DNA of 64,000 nucleotides from Paracoccus jeotgali (GCF_002865605.1 NZ_CP025583.1:1530501-1594500); one strand, 5' to 3'; shown: positions 44,001 through 53,592, counted from the first letter of the stretch. Translations and numbers: made by a program. The notes: generated from the letters alone by a model not told the origin.

Positions 44001-45293
44001 ATGAAAGCCCTTTCCGACGCCATCGGCGCCCGCCGCGACGATCTGATCCGCCTGACCCAGGACCTGATCCGCATCCCGACCCTGAACCCGCCGGGCCAGC
44101 ATTATCACGACATCTGCGCCTTTCTCGAGGCGCGGCTGGCGCCCGGTGGGTGGGACTGCGAAATGGTCCGGGCCAAGGGCACGCCGGGCGATTGCGCGGC
44201 CTATCCGCGCTGGAACCTGATCGCGCGGCGCCGCGGCACCCGGCCCGGCGACTGCGTGCATTTCAACTCTCATCACGACGTGGTCGAGGTGGGCGCGGGC
44301 TGGACACGCGATCCCTTTGGCGGCGAACATGACGTGGCGCAGGACCGGATCTATGGGCGCGGGTCGTGCGACATGAAGGGGGGCCTGGCGGCCTCGATCA
44401 TCGCCGCCGAGGCCTTCGTCGCGACCTGCCCCGATTTCGCCGGCCGGATCGAGATTTCGGCCACCGCCGACGAGGAATCGGGCGGCTTCGGCGGCGTGGC
44501 CTATCTGGCCGAGCGCGGCGATTTCGCCGATGTGCAGCACGTCATCATCCCCGAACCGCTGCACAAGGACCGCATCTGTCTGGGCCATCGCGGCGTCTGG
44601 TGGGCCGAGATCGAGACCCATGGCCGCATCGCCCACGGCTCGATGCCGTTTCTGGGCGACAGCGCCATCCGCCACATGGGCGCGGTGCTGGACGAGATGG
44701 AGCGGACGCTGTGGCCGCTGCTGGCCGGTCGCCACACCGAGATGCCGGTGATCCCCGAAGGCGCGCGGGCCTCGACCCTGAACGTCAACTCGATCCACGG
44801 TGGAGAGCCGGATCTGGGGCCAGAATTCACCGGCCTGCCCGCCCCCTGCGTGGCCGACCGCTGCCGCATCACCATCGACCGCCGCTTTCTGGTCGAGGAA
44901 GACCCCGCCGAGGTCAAGCGCGAGATCGCCGCCCTGATGGAGCGTGTCCGCGAGCGCCGCCCCGGCTTCCGCTACGAGATCCGCGACCTGTTCGAGGTCG
45001 CGCCCTCGATGACCGAACGCGACGCGCCCGTGGTCCGCACCACCGCCGCCGCGATCGAGCGGGTTCTGGGCCGGCAGGCCGGCTACGTCGTCAGCCCCGG
45101 CACATATGACCAGAAGCATATCGACCGCATCGGCAAGCTGAAGAACTGCATCGCCTATGGGCCGGGGGTGCTGGAAATGGCCCATCAGCCGGATGAATGG
45201 ATCGGCGTCACCGACATGATCGATTCGGCCCGGGTGATGGCGCTGGTGCTGAACGATCTGCTGGGACAGCCGGGCGAGAGCGGTCGGCCTTAG
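44001..45293 (+). CDS. M20 family metallopeptidase (acetylornithine deacetylase / succinyl-diaminopimelate desuccinylase type)
   Basis: The 430-residue zinc hydrolase shows the M20 metal ligands: FNSHHDVVEV (His-Asp), GRGSCDMKGGLAA (bridging Asp), ATADEESGGFGGV (catalytic Glu pair), PEPLHKDRIC (metal Asp/Glu position) and a C-terminal YDQKHIDRIG. The dimerisation domain spans about 205-330. Substrate cannot be told from sequence; ArgE- and DapE-annotated proteins of this subgroup act on various N-acyl amino acids. ATG at 44001 (MKALSDAIGARR) has only a weak ribosome binding site. A GTG three codons earlier is an alternative start. The stop overlaps the stop of the converging Nudix gene (TTAG at 45290-45293). 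Confidence 0.88.
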   Translation: MKALSDAIGARRDDLIRLTQDLIRIPTLNPPGQHYHDICAFLEARLAPGGWDCEMVRAKGTPGDCAAYPRWNLIARRRGTRPGDCVHFNSHHDVVEVGAGWTRDPFGGEHDVAQDRIYGRGSCDMKGGLAASIIAAEAFVATCPDFAGRIEISATADEESGGFGGVAYLAERGDFADVQHVIIPEPLHKDRICLGHRGVWWAEIETHGRIAHGSMPFLGDSAIRHMGAVLDEMERTLWPLLAGRHTEMPVIPEGARASTLNVNSIHGGEPDLGPEFTGLPAPCVADRCRITIDRRFLVEEDPAEVKREIAALMERVRERRPGFRYEIRDLFEVAPSMTERDAPVVRTTAAAIERVLGRQAGYVVSPGTYDQKHIDRIGKLKNCIAYGPGVLEMAHQPDEWIGVTDMIDSARVMALVLNDLLGQPGESGRP

Positions 45294-45679
45294 CCCCAGA
45301 TCGCCGGCACGACGTGGTCGCGGGTCAGGGGTGCGAGGACGAATTCCTGCAACTCGCCCGAGCGGAACCAGCGCGCCTCGGCGATGCAGGCATCGGCCGA
45401 AAAATGATCGTCGATATCGACGCGGTAAAGCTCGGCGAACAGCCGCGCTTCGTCGCTGTCGGGGGCGCGCGTCTCGACCCGGCCCAGAAAGCGCGGGCCG
45501 GGCTCGGGCGGGGTCAGGCCCAGCATCTCGGCCAGCGCCCGGCACAGCGCGACCAGCGGCGCCTCGCCATCCTTCAGCAGGCAGCCCGGTTGGTCAAAAG
45601 CGTGGTCGCCCTGATGGCGCAACAACAAGGTCGCCCCATCGGGACGCATCACGACCGCAGCGGCGATATGAACATCCAT
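45290..45679 (-). CDS. Nudix-fold protein with a degenerate Nudix box
   Basis: This 129-residue protein has the Nudix beta strands (IAAAVVMRPDGATLLLRHQG, AELYRVDIDDHF, EARWFRSGELQEFVL). The Nudix box region reads GEAPLVALCRALAEMLGL. Two of the three glutamates of the REUxEE core are replaced (Ala and Met), so normal metal-dependent pyrophosphohydrolysis is doubtful. The substrate is unknown. It converges on the M20 gene; its TAA stop and the M20 TAG stop share TTAG. Confidence 0.75.
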   Translation of the reverse strand: MDVHIAAAVVMRPDGATLLLRHQGDHAFDQPGCLLKDGEAPLVALCRALAEMLGLTPPEPGPRFLGRVETRAPDSDEARLFAELYRVDIDDHFSADACIAEARWFRSGELQEFVLAPLTRDHVVPAIWG

Positions 45680-45885
45680 GATCTTGCCCCGGCGTCAGCC
45701 TGCACGATCAAATCGTGCCAGCCGCGCGGCAAAAGCGCAATATTCCACCCGCACCCGCCTGCCGGAATCTTTCCGCAGGCCAGAATCCGCCGATCCCTCC
45801 GCGCGCGCAGGCATCTTTTCCAGCCCCGTCTTTCGTGCCAGGATTGCATCACGGGCCGCCACAAGGCCGGAACAGGGGACAGGTC

Positions 45886-46179
45886 ATGGCGCAGCGCCTT
45901 TCGCTTTCGGCGATCATCATCGTTCTGCTGGCCGGGCTCGCCAGCCTCTATTTCGCCTTTGCCGCCGTTCAGGGGCCGTCCGGGCTGATGCGGCGTATCC
46001 AGTTGCAGGCGGAAACGCAGGAACTGATCGAACAGCGCGACGAGCTGCAGGCCGAGGTCGACCGCATGAAGAACCTGACCCGGCGGCTGTCCGACGACTA
46101 TCTGGATCTGGACCTTCTGGACGAACGCGCGCGCGAGGTTCTGGGCCTGATCCGCCCCGACGAAGTCATCATCCGCTAG
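45886..46179 (+). CDS. ftsB: Cell division protein FtsB/DivIC (septum formation initiator)
   Basis: This 97-residue bitopic protein has one membrane helix (about 8-28, IIIVLLAGLASLYFAFAAVQ) and a coiled coil (about 35-70, LQAETQELIEQRDELQAEVDRM in part), ending with the conserved LDERAREVLGLIRPDEVIIR. FtsB joins FtsL and FtsQ in the divisome. The position just upstream of pdhABC is conserved in alphaproteobacteria; here the usual enolase gene in front is replaced by the Nudix and M20 genes. ATG at 45886 follows an AGGGGA/CAGG-type ribosome site. Confidence 0.92.
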   Translation: MAQRLSLSAIIIVLLAGLASLYFAFAAVQGPSGLMRRIQLQAETQELIEQRDELQAEVDRMKNLTRRLSDDYLDLDLLDERAREVLGLIRPDEVIIR

Positions 46180-46216
46180 CGTTCAGATCGCAGATTGCAG
46201 CCCCTGCGACGATGCG

Positions 46217-46245
46217 TTACGGATAGTTTAACGCTGAACTATCTC
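46217..46245 (+). promoter_or_regulatory. Possible pdh promoter with an inverted repeat
   Basis: Perfect 7-base arms GATAGTT (46222-46228) and AACTATC (46237-46243) are separated by eight bases. A possible promoter TTACGG (46217-46222), spacer 17, TATCTC (46240-46245) overlaps them, so the repeat covers the spacer and -10, as an operator would. It lies 24-47 bases before the pdhA start. The cognate regulator is not known. Confidence 0.4.
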
Positions 46246-46268
46246 GCCAGCTCGCAGGAGGAACCCGC

Positions 46269-47330
46269 ATGGCCAGGAAACCCGCAGCCAAAACTCCCGA
46301 TGAAAAAGCGGACGACACGCCGCAGGACGCGCCCGCAAACCGGTCCAACGTCTCTCGCGACGAGTTGCTGAACTACTACCGGGACATGCTGCTGATCCGC
46401 CGATTCGAGGAAAAGGCCGGGCAGCTTTACGGGATGGGCCTGATCGGCGGTTTCTGTCACCTGTATATCGGGCAAGAGGCCGTCGTCGTCGGTCTGGAAG
46501 CGGCGGCCGAGGAAGGCGACAAGCGCATCACCTCGTATCGCGACCACGGCCACATGCTGGCCTGCGGCATGGACCCCGGCGGCGTCATGGCCGAACTGAC
46601 CGGGCGCGAGGGCGGGCTGTCCAAGGGCAAGGGCGGCTCGATGCACATGTTCTCGAAAGAGAAGCATTTCTACGGCGGTCACGGCATCGTCGGCGCGCAG
46701 GTGCCGCTTGGCGCCGGGCTGGCATTTGCCGACAAGTATCTGGGCAATGGCCGCGTCACCTTCACCTATTTCGGCGACGGTGCGGCCAACCAGGGTCAGG
46801 TCTATGAGACCTATAACATGGCGGAACTGTGGTCGCTGCCGGTGATCTTCGTGATCGAGAACAACGGCTATGCCATGGGCACCAGCATGAAACGCTCGAC
46901 CAAGTCCACGACGCTTTACGGACGCGGCGAGGCGTTCGGGATCAAGGGCGAGCAGGTCGACGGCATGGACGTGCTGGCGGTCAAGGAGGCCGGCGAGCGC
47001 GCCGTCGCCCACTGCCGCGCCGGCAACGGCCCCTATATCCTCGAAGTCATGACCTATCGCTATCGCGGCCACTCGATGTCCGACCCGGCCAAGTATCGCA
47101 CCCGCGAAGAGGTCCAGAAGATGCGCGAGGAACGCGACGCCATCGAACATGTCCGCGAGCTGCTGCTGCAAGGCAAGCACGCATCCGAAGAGGATCTGAA
47201 GGCCATCGACAAGGAAACCAAGGACATAGTCAACAAGGCCGCCGATTTCGCCAAGGAAAGCCCCGAGCCGCCCCTGGAAGAGCTGTGGACCGATATCTAC
47301 GCCGAAGACATGGCGCCGCAGGAAGCCTGA
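46269..47330 (+). CDS. pdhA: Pyruvate dehydrogenase E1 component, alpha subunit
   Basis: PdhA, with PdhB, forms the thiamine-diphosphate E1 that decarboxylates pyruvate and acetylates the lipoyl domains. The 353 residues include [19 protein letters not shown], the phosphate-binding [11 protein letters not shown], and the TPP motif [12 protein letters not shown] to [31 protein letters not shown] is the conserved loop near the C-terminus. The first 30 residues are Lys/Asp-rich and probably flexible. AGGAGG precedes the ATG. It heads pdhA-pdhB-pdhC with 14 and 12 bases between genes. Confidence 0.97.
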   Translation: MARKPAAKTPDEKADDTPQDAPANRSNVSRDELLNYYRDMLLIRRFEEKAGQLYGMGLIGGFCHLYIGQEAVVVGLEAAAEEGDKRITSYRDHGHMLACGMDPGGVMAELTGREGGLSKGKGGSMHMFSKEKHFYGGHGIVGAQVPLGAGLAFADKYLGNGRVTFTYFGDGAANQGQVYETYNMAELWSLPVIFVIENNGYAMGTSMKRSTKSTTLYGRGEAFGIKGEQVDGMDVLAVKEAGERAVAHCRAGNGPYILEVMTYRYRGHSMSDPAKYRTREEVQKMREERDAIEHVRELLLQGKHASEEDLKAIDKETKDIVNKAADFAKESPEPPLEELWTDIYAEDMAPQEA

Positions 47331-47344
47331 GGGAGGGAACAGAC

Positions 47345-48727
47345 ATGGCAACCGAAATCCTGATGCCCGCATTGTCCCCGACCATGGAGGAAGGGACGCT
47401 CGCGAAATGGCTGAAAAAGGAAGGCGACAGCGTCGCCGCCGGCGACATCATCGCCGAGATTGAAACCGACAAGGCCACGATGGAATTCGAGGCGGTCGAC
47501 GAAGGCATCCTCGGCAAGATCCTGATCGAGGAAGGCACCCAGGGCGTCGCCGTCAACACCCCGATCGCGGTGATGCTGGACGAGGGCGAAAGCATGGACG
47601 ATGTCCATCTTTCCTCGGGCGACAAGAAACAAGACGACGCACCCGCGCCGCAGCAGACCGAAGACACCCCGCCTACCACCTCGGCCGTGGCCGAGCGCAA
47701 GACGCCGCAGCCCGACACCTCGCCCGACTGGCCCGAAGGCACGGCGATGAAGACCATGACCGTGCGCGAGGCCCTGCGCGAGGCGATGGCCGAGGAAATG
47801 CGCCGCGACGACACCGTGTTCCTGATGGGCGAGGAAGTCGGCGAATATCAGGGCGCCTACAAGATCTCGCAGGGGTTGCTGGACGAATTCGGCCCCAAGC
47901 GCGTCGTGGACACCCCAATTTCCGAGCATGGCTTCGCCGGCATCGGCGTCGGCGCGGCCTTTGGCGGCCTGCGTCCGATTGTCGAGTTCATGACCTTCAA
48001 CTTTGCCATGCAGGCGATGGACCAGATCGTCAACTCGGCCGCCAAGACGTTGTATATGTCGGGCGGACAGATGGGCGCGCCGATGGTGTTCCGTGGCCCG
48101 AACGGCGCGGCCGCCCGCGTCGCGGCCCAGCACAGCCAGGATTACGCGGCATGGTTCGCGGCGATCCCGGGCCTCAAGGTGGTGATGCCCTATTCGGCGG
48201 CGGACGCCAAAGGGCTGCTCAAGACCGCGATCCGCGATCCGAACCCGATCATCTTCCTTGAAAACGAGATCCTCTATGGCCGCAGCTTCGAGGTGCCGGA
48301 TCTCGAGGATTTCACCATCCCCTTTGGCAAGGCGCGCATCGCGCGCCAGGGCAAGGACGTGACCATCGTCAGTTTCGGCATCGGCATGGCCCATGCGCTG
48401 GAAGCTGCCGACAAGCTGGCGCAGGACGGGATCGAGGCCGAGGTCATCGACCTGCGCACCCTGCGGCCCATCGACTATGACGCGATCATCGCCTCGGTCC
48501 AGAAGACCAACCGCATGGTCACGGTCGAGGAAGGCTTCCCGGTCGGGTCCATCGGAAACCATCTTTCCGCCTATGTGATGGAACATTCCTTCGACTATCT
48601 CGATGCGCCGGTCCTGAACTGCACCGGCAAGGACGTGCCCATGCCCTATGCGGCGAATCTGGAAAAGCTGGCGCTCATCACCCCCGACGAGGTCGTCGAG
48701 GCGGTGAAGAAAGTCACCTACAAATAA
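47345..48727 (+). CDS. pdhB: Pyruvate dehydrogenase E1 component, beta subunit with N-terminal lipoyl domain
   Basis: The 460 residues consist of a lipoyl domain (about 1-80, target Lys43 in [10 protein letters not shown]), a Pro/Thr/Asp-rich linker (about 85-130) and the E1-beta transketolase-like domain (about 135-460: [49 protein letters not shown], and the C-terminal [14 protein letters not shown]). A lipoyl domain on E1-beta is characteristic of some alphaproteobacterial complexes and gives the complex an extra swinging arm. The start at 47345 is supported by GGGAGG and by its close likeness to the PdhC N-terminus. Confidence 0.96.
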   Translation: MATEILMPALSPTMEEGTLAKWLKKEGDSVAAGDIIAEIETDKATMEFEAVDEGILGKILIEEGTQGVAVNTPIAVMLDEGESMDDVHLSSGDKKQDDAPAPQQTEDTPPTTSAVAERKTPQPDTSPDWPEGTAMKTMTVREALREAMAEEMRRDDTVFLMGEEVGEYQGAYKISQGLLDEFGPKRVVDTPISEHGFAGIGVGAAFGGLRPIVEFMTFNFAMQAMDQIVNSAAKTLYMSGGQMGAPMVFRGPNGAAARVAAQHSQDYAAWFAAIPGLKVVMPYSAADAKGLLKTAIRDPNPIIFLENEILYGRSFEVPDLEDFTIPFGKARIARQGKDVTIVSFGIGMAHALEAADKLAQDGIEAEVIDLRTLRPIDYDAIIASVQKTNRMVTVEEGFPVGSIGNHLSAYVMEHSFDYLDAPVLNCTGKDVPMPYAANLEKLALITPDEVVEAVKKVTYK

Positions 48728-48739
48728 GGAGAGAGCGAG

Positions 48740-50065
48740 ATGCCAACGGAAATCCTGATGCCCGCGCTTTCTCCGACGATGGAGGAAGGCACGCTGGCCA
48801 AATGGCTGGTGAAAGAGGGCGACACCGTCAGCAGCGGCGACATCATCGCCGAGATCGAGACCGACAAGGCCACGATGGAATTCGAGGCCGTCGATGAAGG
48901 CACCATCGGCAAGATCCTGATCGAGGAAGGCACCTCGGGCGTGCCGGTCAACACGCCCATCGCCGTGCTGCTGGAAGAAGGCGAAAGCGCCGACGACATC
49001 GACAGCGCCGCCCCGGCCCCTGCGGCCAAGGACGGCCAGCCCGCATCGGGCGATCAGGCCAAGCCTGCCGAACAGGCCGCGCCCGCATCGGACGGCAAAT
49101 CGTCAAGCCCCCTGCCCGAGGCCAAGGCCGGTGACGGCTCGCGCATCTTCGCCTCGCCGCTGGCGCGGCGCATCGCAGCCGACAAGGGTCTGGATCTGGC
49201 GGCGATCAAGGGCAGCGGCCCGCATGGCCGCATCGTCAAGGCCGATGTGGAAGACGCCAAGCCCGGCGCCAAGCCTGCCGCCGCAGCCGCCGCGGAACCT
49301 GCCAAGCCCGCCGCGGCTGCACCGGCCGCGCCCGCCTCGCCCTCGGCCGAGACGATCAAAAAGATCTATGCCGACCGCGAGACGGTCGAGGTCACGCTGG
49401 ACGGCATGCGCCGCACCATCGCGGCGCGACTGGGCGAGGCCAAGCAGACCATCCCGCATTTCTACCTGCGCCGCAGCGCCAAGCTGGACGCGCTGATGGC
49501 GTTCCGCGCGACACTGAACAAGCAGCTCGAGGCGCGCGGGATCAAGCTGTCGGTCAACGACTTCATCATCAAGGCCAGCGCGCTGGCCCTGCAAGAGGTG
49601 CCCGAGGCCAATGCCGTCTGGGCCGGCGACCGCATCCTGCAACTGAAGCCGTCGGATGTGGCCGTGGCCGTCGCCATCGAAGGCGGTCTGTTCACCCCGG
49701 TCCTGAAGGACGCGCAGCAAAAGACGCTGTCCACGCTGTCGGCCGAGATGAAGGACCTGGCCGCCCGCGCCAAGACCCGCAAGCTGGCGCCGCATGAATA
49801 TCAGGGCGGCAGCTTTGCCATCTCGAACCTCGGCATGTTCGGGATCGAGAACTTCGACGCGGTCATCAACCCCCCCCACGGCGCGATCCTCGCCGTCGGC
49901 GCCGGTATCCCGACGCCGGTGGTGGAAGACGGCGAGGTCGTGATCCGCAACGTGATGTCGATGACGCTGTCGGTCGACCACCGTGTGATCGACGGCGCCC
50001 TGGGCGCACAACTGCTCGAACGCATCGTCGCGCATCTGGAAAACCCGATGGGGATGCTCGCCTGA
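48740..50065 (+). CDS. pdhC: Pyruvate dehydrogenase E2, dihydrolipoamide acetyltransferase
   Basis: E2 forms the core of the complex and moves acetyl from lipoyl groups to CoA. The 441 residues hold one lipoyl domain (1-80, Lys43 in [10 protein letters not shown]), an Ala/Pro/Lys linker, the subunit-binding domain (about 133-170, [31 protein letters not shown]), a second Ala/Pro linker and the catalytic domain (about 215-441) with [31 protein letters not shown] and the catalytic [20 protein letters not shown] precedes the ATG. The E3 gene (lpd) is not adjacent: a terminator follows. Confidence 0.97.
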   Translation: MPTEILMPALSPTMEEGTLAKWLVKEGDTVSSGDIIAEIETDKATMEFEAVDEGTIGKILIEEGTSGVPVNTPIAVLLEEGESADDIDSAAPAPAAKDGQPASGDQAKPAEQAAPASDGKSSSPLPEAKAGDGSRIFASPLARRIAADKGLDLAAIKGSGPHGRIVKADVEDAKPGAKPAAAAAAEPAKPAAAAPAAPASPSAETIKKIYADRETVEVTLDGMRRTIAARLGEAKQTIPHFYLRRSAKLDALMAFRATLNKQLEARGIKLSVNDFIIKASALALQEVPEANAVWAGDRILQLKPSDVAVAVAIEGGLFTPVLKDAQQKTLSTLSAEMKDLAARAKTRKLAPHEYQGGSFAISNLGMFGIENFDAVINPPHGAILAVGAGIPTPVVEDGEVVIRNVMSMTLSVDHRVIDGALGAQLLERIVAHLENPMGMLA

Positions 50066-50087
50066 ACGCGGAAACAGTCTGAAGAAG

Positions 50088-50112
50088 GGGCGGGGTTTTC
50101 CCGCCCTTTTTT
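50088..50112 (+). terminator. Rho-independent terminator of the pdh operon
   Basis: Arms GGGCGGG (50088-50094) and CCCGCCC (50100-50106) with a GTTTT loop are followed by six T. It lies 22 bases after the pdhC stop. Confidence 0.93.
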
Positions 50113-50255
50113 CATGGCGCAGTCGGCAGAGGCTGACGAGTCGGTAACTCGGCCGCCATCAGCGCCCCGGTGCCGCGCTTTAACCGTAAACCAAGACGTG
50201 GCGTGTCCAGCCGACAGTCCTCAGAAAGCCGCTATCCGCGCTGACGATGCGTCTG

Positions 50256-50277
50256 GCAGGCAGGAAACCGTGCCTGC
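50256..50277 (-). terminator. Hairpin after prfC, weak terminator candidate
   Basis: Arms GCAGGCA (50256-50262) and TGCCTGC (50271-50277) enclose eight bases, seven bases past the prfC stop. There is no T tract on the minus strand, so it may only stabilise the mRNA end. The rest of the 218-base gap between pdhC and prfC shows nothing apart from the pdh terminator. Confidence 0.3.
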
Positions 50278-50283
50278 GCCTGC

Positions 50284-51885
50284 CTAGACCATCATCTCTT
50301 TCGTCGCGGTCAGCCGCAGTTCCGGGTGATCGCGGGTCACGCGGTCGATGTCCCATTGCAGGCGGGTCAGATAGACCAGATCGCCGTCGTGATCCGTTGC
50401 CATGTGCTGCTTGTTGACGTTGGCGAAGGCCTCGACCTTGTCCTGCGGGCCGGTCAGCCAGCGGGCCGAGGTGAATTGCGAGCCCTCGAAGCGGACCGGG
50501 ATGCCGTATTCCAGCTCGATCCGGCTGGCCAGCACCTCGAATTGCAGCACGCCCACCACGCCCACGATGAAGCCAGAGCCGATCTGCGGCTTGAAGACCT
50601 TGGCCGCGCCCTCTTCGGCGAATTGCATCAGCGCCTTTTCCAGATGCTTGGCCTTCATCGGGTCGGTGGCGCGGACGCTTTGCAGCAGTTCCGGCGCAAA
50701 GCTGGGGATGCCGGTAAAGCGCAGCGCCTCGCCCTCGGTCAGGGCGTCGCCGATGCGCAGTTGGCCGTGGTTCGGGATGCCGATGATGTCGCCGGCCCAT
50801 GCCTCTTCCGCCAGTTCGCGGTCGGCGGCCAGAAACAGCACCGGGTTCGAGATCGCCATCTGCTTGCGGCTGCGGACATGCAGCAGCTTCATCCCGCGTT
50901 CGAAATGCCCCGAGGCCATGCGAACGAAGGCCACCCGGTCGCGGTGCTTGGGGTCCATATTGGCCTGCACCTTGAAGACAAAGCCGGTCACGCGCGGCTC
51001 TTCCGGCGCGATCTGACGCTCGGCGGCGGTCTGGGGCTGCGGGGCGGGGCCGTATTCGGCCATGCCGTCCATCAGCTCGCGCACGCCGAAGCTGTTGATC
51101 GCGCTGCCGAACCAGATCGGGGTCAGATGCCCTTCCAGAAAGGACTGCCGGTCGAATTGCGGTAGCAGCTCGCGCGCCATCTCGATCTCCTCGCGCAGCT
51201 TTTCCAACTGGTGGGGCGGCACATGCTCGGCCAGCTTGGGATCGTCGATGCCAGAGATGCGGATGGTTTCCGCGACCCGGTTGCGGTCGGCGCGGTCCAT
51301 GATCTCGAGCCGGTCGTGGATCAGGTCATAGGCGCCCAGAAAATCGCGTCCCATGCCGATGGGCCAGCTTGCCGGGGCCACGTCGATGGCCAGGTTTTCC
51401 TGGATCTCGTCGATGATCTCGAAGGTGTCGCGGCTTTCGCGGTCCATCTTGTTGCAGAAGGTCAGGATCGGCAGATCGCGCAGGCGGCAGACCTCGAACA
51501 GCTTGCGGGTCTGGCTTTCGACGCCCTTGGCCCCGTCGATGACCATGATCGCGGCATCGACGGCGGTGATGGTGCGATAGGTGTCCTCGGAAAAATCGCT
51601 GTGACCGGGGGTGTCGACCAGATTGAAGCGGAACTTGCCGTAATCGAACGACATCGCCGAGGCCGAGACCGAGATGCCGCGCTCCTGCTCCATCTTCATG
51701 AAGTCGGAGCGCGTGCGCCGCGCCTCGCCCTTGGCGCGGACCTGCCCCGCCATCTGGATCGCACCGCCGAACAGCAGGAATTTCTCGGTCAGGGTGGTCT
51801 TGCCGGCGTCCGGGTGGCTGATGATGGCAAAGGTGCGGCGGCGGGCGATCTCGGCCGGCAGGTCGGGGCGGTTGGTCAGGGTCAT
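50284..51885 (-). CDS. prfC: Peptide chain release factor 3
   Basis: RF3 is the GTPase that recycles RF1/RF2 from the ribosome. The 533 residues begin with RRRTFAIISHPDAGKTTLTEKFLLFGGAIQ (G1 loop HPDAGKTT). They contain the switch region with DFMKMEQERGISVSAS, G3 DTPGHSDFSEDTYR and G4 FCNKMDRESRD, then domain II and the RF3-type C-terminal domain (GVVGVLQFEVLASRIELEYG). ATG at 51885 follows AAAGGA at good spacing; the frame stays open upstream through noncoding sequence. Confidence 0.96.
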   Translation of the reverse strand: MTLTNRPDLPAEIARRRTFAIISHPDAGKTTLTEKFLLFGGAIQMAGQVRAKGEARRTRSDFMKMEQERGISVSASAMSFDYGKFRFNLVDTPGHSDFSEDTYRTITAVDAAIMVIDGAKGVESQTRKLFEVCRLRDLPILTFCNKMDRESRDTFEIIDEIQENLAIDVAPASWPIGMGRDFLGAYDLIHDRLEIMDRADRNRVAETIRISGIDDPKLAEHVPPHQLEKLREEIEMARELLPQFDRQSFLEGHLTPIWFGSAINSFGVRELMDGMAEYGPAPQPQTAAERQIAPEEPRVTGFVFKVQANMDPKHRDRVAFVRMASGHFERGMKLLHVRSRKQMAISNPVLFLAADRELAEEAWAGDIIGIPNHGQLRIGDALTEGEALRFTGIPSFAPELLQSVRATDPMKAKHLEKALMQFAEEGAAKVFKPQIGSGFIVGVVGVLQFEVLASRIELEYGIPVRFEGSQFTSARWLTGPQDKVEAFANVNKQHMATDHDGDLVYLTRLQWDIDRVTRDHPELRLTATKEMMV

Positions 51886-51938
51886 GGTGGTCCTTTCAGC
51901 GCCCGTTGCCTTATCCTGCCTTGGCCGCGCCCGCAATG

Positions 51939-51968
51939 AAAAGGGGCGCGGCCCTTGCGGCCACGCCC
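51939..51968 (-). terminator. Rho-independent terminator after dps
   Basis: On the minus strand 10-base arms (51968-51959 and 51953-51944, one G-T pair) with a five-base loop are followed by C and TTTT. It lies 33 bases past the dps stop and upstream of prfC. Confidence 0.85.
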
Positions 51969-52001
51969 ATTGTCGATCGGTCGGGGTTGATACCGAACCG
52001 A

Positions 52002-52475
52002 TTATTCCAGATGCGACTCGAGGAACCACAGATCCTTGTCCGCCTCGCGCGAGGCGGCGGTCAGCAGATCGGCGGTGGCGGCGTCGCCGGCCTCGTCGGT
52101 GGTGTCGATGTCCTTGCGGACCTTGCTGCCGTAATCGCGCAGCCGCTCGCACAGCGCGTTCAGATGATCCTCGACCTTGGTCAGATCGGTCGGATAGGGC
52201 TCGATGGTGGTGGCGTCCGCGACCTTTTCGACGGTGCCGACGGCGGTGCCGTCCAGAACCTGGATGCGTTCGGCCATGGTGTCGACGTGACCATCGACGC
52301 GGGCCTTCACCTCGTCAAGAAACTCGTGCACCGCGATGAAATTGCGGCCTTTCATGTTCCAATGCGCCTGCTTCAGCGCCATCGACAGCGACAGCGCGTC
52401 GCACAGCCGGGCCTGCAGGCACTCGATTGCGGTCTTGCGGGCGTTGTCTTTCAGTCCTTCGACGTTGACTGCCAT
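52002..52475 (-). CDS. dps: Dps family DNA-binding ferritin-like protein
   Basis: Dps dodecamers oxidise and store iron and shield DNA from peroxide. The 157 residues keep the inter-subunit ferroxidase ligands in order: His38 (KQAHWNMKGRNF), His50 (AVHEFLD), Asp65 and Glu69 (DTMAERIQVLDG). The N-terminus is short (MAVNVEGLKDNARK), so DNA binding through a Lys-rich tail is uncertain. ATG at 52475 follows AAGGAGA. It is a single-gene unit with its own terminator, divergent from ihfA. Confidence 0.95.
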   Translation of the reverse strand: MAVNVEGLKDNARKTAIECLQARLCDALSLSMALKQAHWNMKGRNFIAVHEFLDEVKARVDGHVDTMAERIQVLDGTAVGTVEKVADATTIEPYPTDLTKVEDHLNALCERLRDYGSKVRKDIDTTDEAGDAATADLLTAASREADKDLWFLESHLE

Positions 52476-52628
52476 GAAAATCTCCTTGTTTGATGGTGGG
52501 GGTTGCCCAGACAACGTATGTCCTGCCGGCAAGTTCCTGCCCCGGCGGGATTTGGGGAAAGCCGGGCTAGCGCCCTCATTTCATGGGCAGTTCCACCGGC
52601 GTCGGGAACGAAATGGGCCCGGCTCCTG

Positions 52629-52657
52629 TTGACTTCAGGCAGGCTTGACCGCATCCT
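52629..52657 (+). promoter_or_regulatory. Possible ihfA promoter
   Basis: TTGACT (52629-52634) and CATCCT (52652-52657) are 17 bases apart; the -10 matches only three positions. The 204-base dps-ihfA gap contains no other clear signal. Confidence 0.25.
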
Positions 52658-52679
52658 TTCCGCATCTGAGAGGTACGCC

Positions 52680-52982
52680 ATGAACGACAAGACCCTGACA
52701 CGGATGGACCTTGCCGAGGCCGTTTTCCGAGAAGTCGGGCTGTCCCGACATGAATCCGGCCAGCTTGTCGAATCTGTGCTGACCCATATCTCGGATGCTC
52801 TGGTGCGTGGCGAACAGGTCAAGATTTCCTCTTTCGGCACCTTCTCGCTGCGCGACAAGAACGAGCGTGTGGGTCGCAATCCCAAGACCGGGGAAGAAGT
52901 TCCCATCACGCCGCGCCGGGTGCTGAGCTTTCGGCCCTCGCATCTGATGAAGGACCGCGTGGCGGCCGGCAACAAGCGCTGA
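52680..52982 (+). CDS. ihfA: Integration host factor, alpha subunit
   Basis: IhfA, paired with IhfB, bends DNA at specific sites in recombination, replication and transcription. The 100-residue HU/IHF-fold protein starts [16 protein letters not shown] and shows [29 protein letters not shown], split here into its known pieces: the FGTF strand and the GRNPKTG loop that inserts the Pro-bearing arm into the minor groove. ATG at 52680 follows GAGAGG. A MerR-type gene begins one base after the stop, an order conserved in alphaproteobacteria. Confidence 0.95.
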   Translation: MNDKTLTRMDLAEAVFREVGLSRHESGQLVESVLTHISDALVRGEQVKISSFGTFSLRDKNERVGRNPKTGEEVPITPRRVLSFRPSHLMKDRVAAGNKR

Positions 52983-52983
52983 C

Positions 52984-53592
52984 ATGGCAAAGGCGGCGGC
53001 GGCATTCCGTTCCATTGGCGAGGTGTCGCAACTGGTCGGGGTCGCACCGCATGTGCTGCGCTATTGGGAGACGCAGTTTCCCTTGCTGTCGCCGGTGAAA
53101 CGCCGCGACGGTCGGCGCTATTACCGCCCCGACGATGTGCGCCTTGCCGCCGGGCTGTGCGAGATCCTGCGCGAGGAAGGCATGTCGATCCGCGGCGCCA
53201 AGCAGCAGATGTCGGCCGACAAGGGCGCCGCGATCCGCGCCCGCGGCGCAGCGCGTCTGGGTGGCGATTTCGCGGTAGAAGCGCCGGAGCAGGCGCGGGA
53301 AGGGGCTGAGGATATGGTGAAGGTCTCGGCTGACCCGGTGCGCCCGTCCAAACCCGCAGAACCCGTCGCGTCCGAACCCGCGCGCCGCCGAAAGGAGGCC
53401 GACACCCAGCCCCTGCCGCTGTTCCCCGACGCCACCCCTGCCCCTCAGGCCTCCCCTTGCCTCGACTGGCTGCACCGCCTGCGTCAGCTGCGTCAGGAGT
53501 TGTCAGGCTTCGCCCCCACCGCGTCCTGCCGGCACGGTTTGGCCGCGATCCACCAGCGCCTGTGCCAGGCGCGGGCCTCGCTTGCTGCGTGA
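52984..53592 (+). CDS. MerR family transcriptional regulator
   Basis: The 202-residue protein has an N-terminal winged-helix MerR domain (about 8-75: RSIGEVSQLVGVAPHVLRYWETQFPLL, RRYYRPDDVRLAAGLCEIL in part) and a long variable C-terminus rich in Ala, Pro and charged residues. There is no recognisable metal- or drug-binding motif, though the C-terminal 45 residues hold two cysteines (SPCLDWL, TASCRHG). It is co-transcribed with ihfA. Targets are unknown. Confidence 0.92.
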   Translation: MAKAAAAFRSIGEVSQLVGVAPHVLRYWETQFPLLSPVKRRDGRRYYRPDDVRLAAGLCEILREEGMSIRGAKQQMSADKGAAIRARGAARLGGDFAVEAPEQAREGAEDMVKVSADPVRPSKPAEPVASEPARRRKEADTQPLPLFPDATPAPQASPCLDWLHRLRQLRQELSGFAPTASCRHGLAAIHQRLCQARASLAA

